Assembly: GCA_009885995.1 (NCBI GenBank)
Contig: VFJQ01000052.1
Span: 40,971 to 104,970 of the forward strand
Reading direction: 5' to 3'
Length of the DNA: 64,000 bases
Origin: Verrucomicrobiota bacterium
GTDB taxonomy: Bacteria > Verrucomicrobiota > Verrucomicrobiia > Chthoniobacterales > Chthoniobacteraceae
A model generated the notes under the pieces. That model ran no database searches. It worked only from the letters and a program-made list of their open reading frames with translations, and had not been told where the DNA came from. Shown in pieces: positions 63,728 to 64,000 of this stretch. A program made the translations under genes and the position numbers. Numbering within the stretch: the first letter of the stretch is position 1; every line of letters starts with the position of its first letter.

Positions 63728-64000
63728 GACGTGGGTCGTTGTGAAGGTTCAGGTTTGAGCGGCCGTTGGCATCGAGCAAGGCTCTGCGGGTTCGACCGTG
63801 GAGTGAGAGAAGAACGGAACGCTTTTCTCGTCACACATGGAGCGGAGATTGTGGCGGGCGCCCGCCGCCGCCCGCCACGCTTCCCCACTAACCCAAGTTC
63901 GACAGTTATGAAGTGCTGAGATCGTATTCATGCGGGTTGGCGGGCGATTTCTTCAGTTTTTCTCCACTACATTTCGCACGATTTTCGGGCGGGTGGGCAG
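63728..64000. other. Terminal 273 bp without a recognisable gene
   Basis: I find no supported gene, RNA or mobile element here. A GC-rich palindromic stretch (GGCGGGCGCCCGCCG) lies near 63855-63869. The last 70 bases are richer in A+T than the rest of the window and might hold the promoter of a gene beyond the edge. Confidence 0.5.

Overview
The window is about 64 kb of GC-rich bacterial chromosome, densely coded on both strands, with no rRNA, tRNA or CRISPR that I can see. The gene set suggests a member of the Verrucomicrobiota or a close PVC-group relative. The clues are tandem formylglycine sulfatases, a ResB/CcsA (System II) cytochrome c pathway, a Gly/Arg/Pro-Ser-rich secreted protein of the planctomycete/verrucomicrobial type, PPK2 kinases, and many small lipoproteins and secreted unknowns. 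This assignment is inference from gene content; no marker gene was compared.

Left part (1-17.1 kb): the 5' end of dnaJ, grpE and an RsbU-type PP2C phosphatase are chained by overlapping stop and start codons. They lie behind a TolC / M50-protease-HlyD fusion / HlyD export operon. Next come a duplicated-domain lipoprotein and the ResB-CcsA pair on the plus strand. On the minus strand follow a badly decayed secreted-protein gene, an L,D-transpeptidase, an OprM-like outer-membrane factor, a YiaV/YiaW-like pair, a DUF1269 protein and a stand-alone receiver.

Middle part (17.1-47 kb) is the most interesting region. A PAS-GAF histidine kinase, a receiver-only regulator and a FixJ/NarL-type regulator sit beside genes for PEP carboxykinase, an AspT/YidE-type transporter, phosphofructokinase, glycogen phosphorylase, two PPK2 polyphosphate kinases, a K+ channel, a Ca2+/H+ antiporter, D-lactate dehydrogenase, a DUF2254 protein, class II aldolase, a SulP transporter, a VIT-like protein, cardiolipin synthase and small lipoproteins. 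Seven copies of an 18-bp imperfect palindrome, consensus TAGGACCAARGTCCGATA, lie 35-57 bp (75 bp in one case) upstream of start codons here, always in the same orientation toward a gene. One copy precedes the FixJ regulator and one the receiver. The box resembles the mycobacterial DosR box. I propose an autoregulated low-oxygen or energy-stress regulon that mobilises glycogen and polyphosphate and ferments to D-lactate.

The same region carries decay: an IS remnant that truncated an endonuclease-like gene, a frameshifted CBS-like gene, a LOG-family gene with two in-frame stops, a broken bile-acid-symporter-like fragment, an hsdM N-terminal scrap, and two large REP-like palindromic elements.

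Right part (47.6-64 kb): a sugar-kinase-like APH protein, a TPR protein, two sulfatases, an MHS-type MFS transporter, a thiolase / CoA-transferase / SDR operon, mtnA, a NYN/PIN-like protein, a group of PQQ-like beta-propeller, MFS transporter and adenylate-forming enzyme, and a frameshifted receiver gene. The last 270 bases hold no gene I can recognise.
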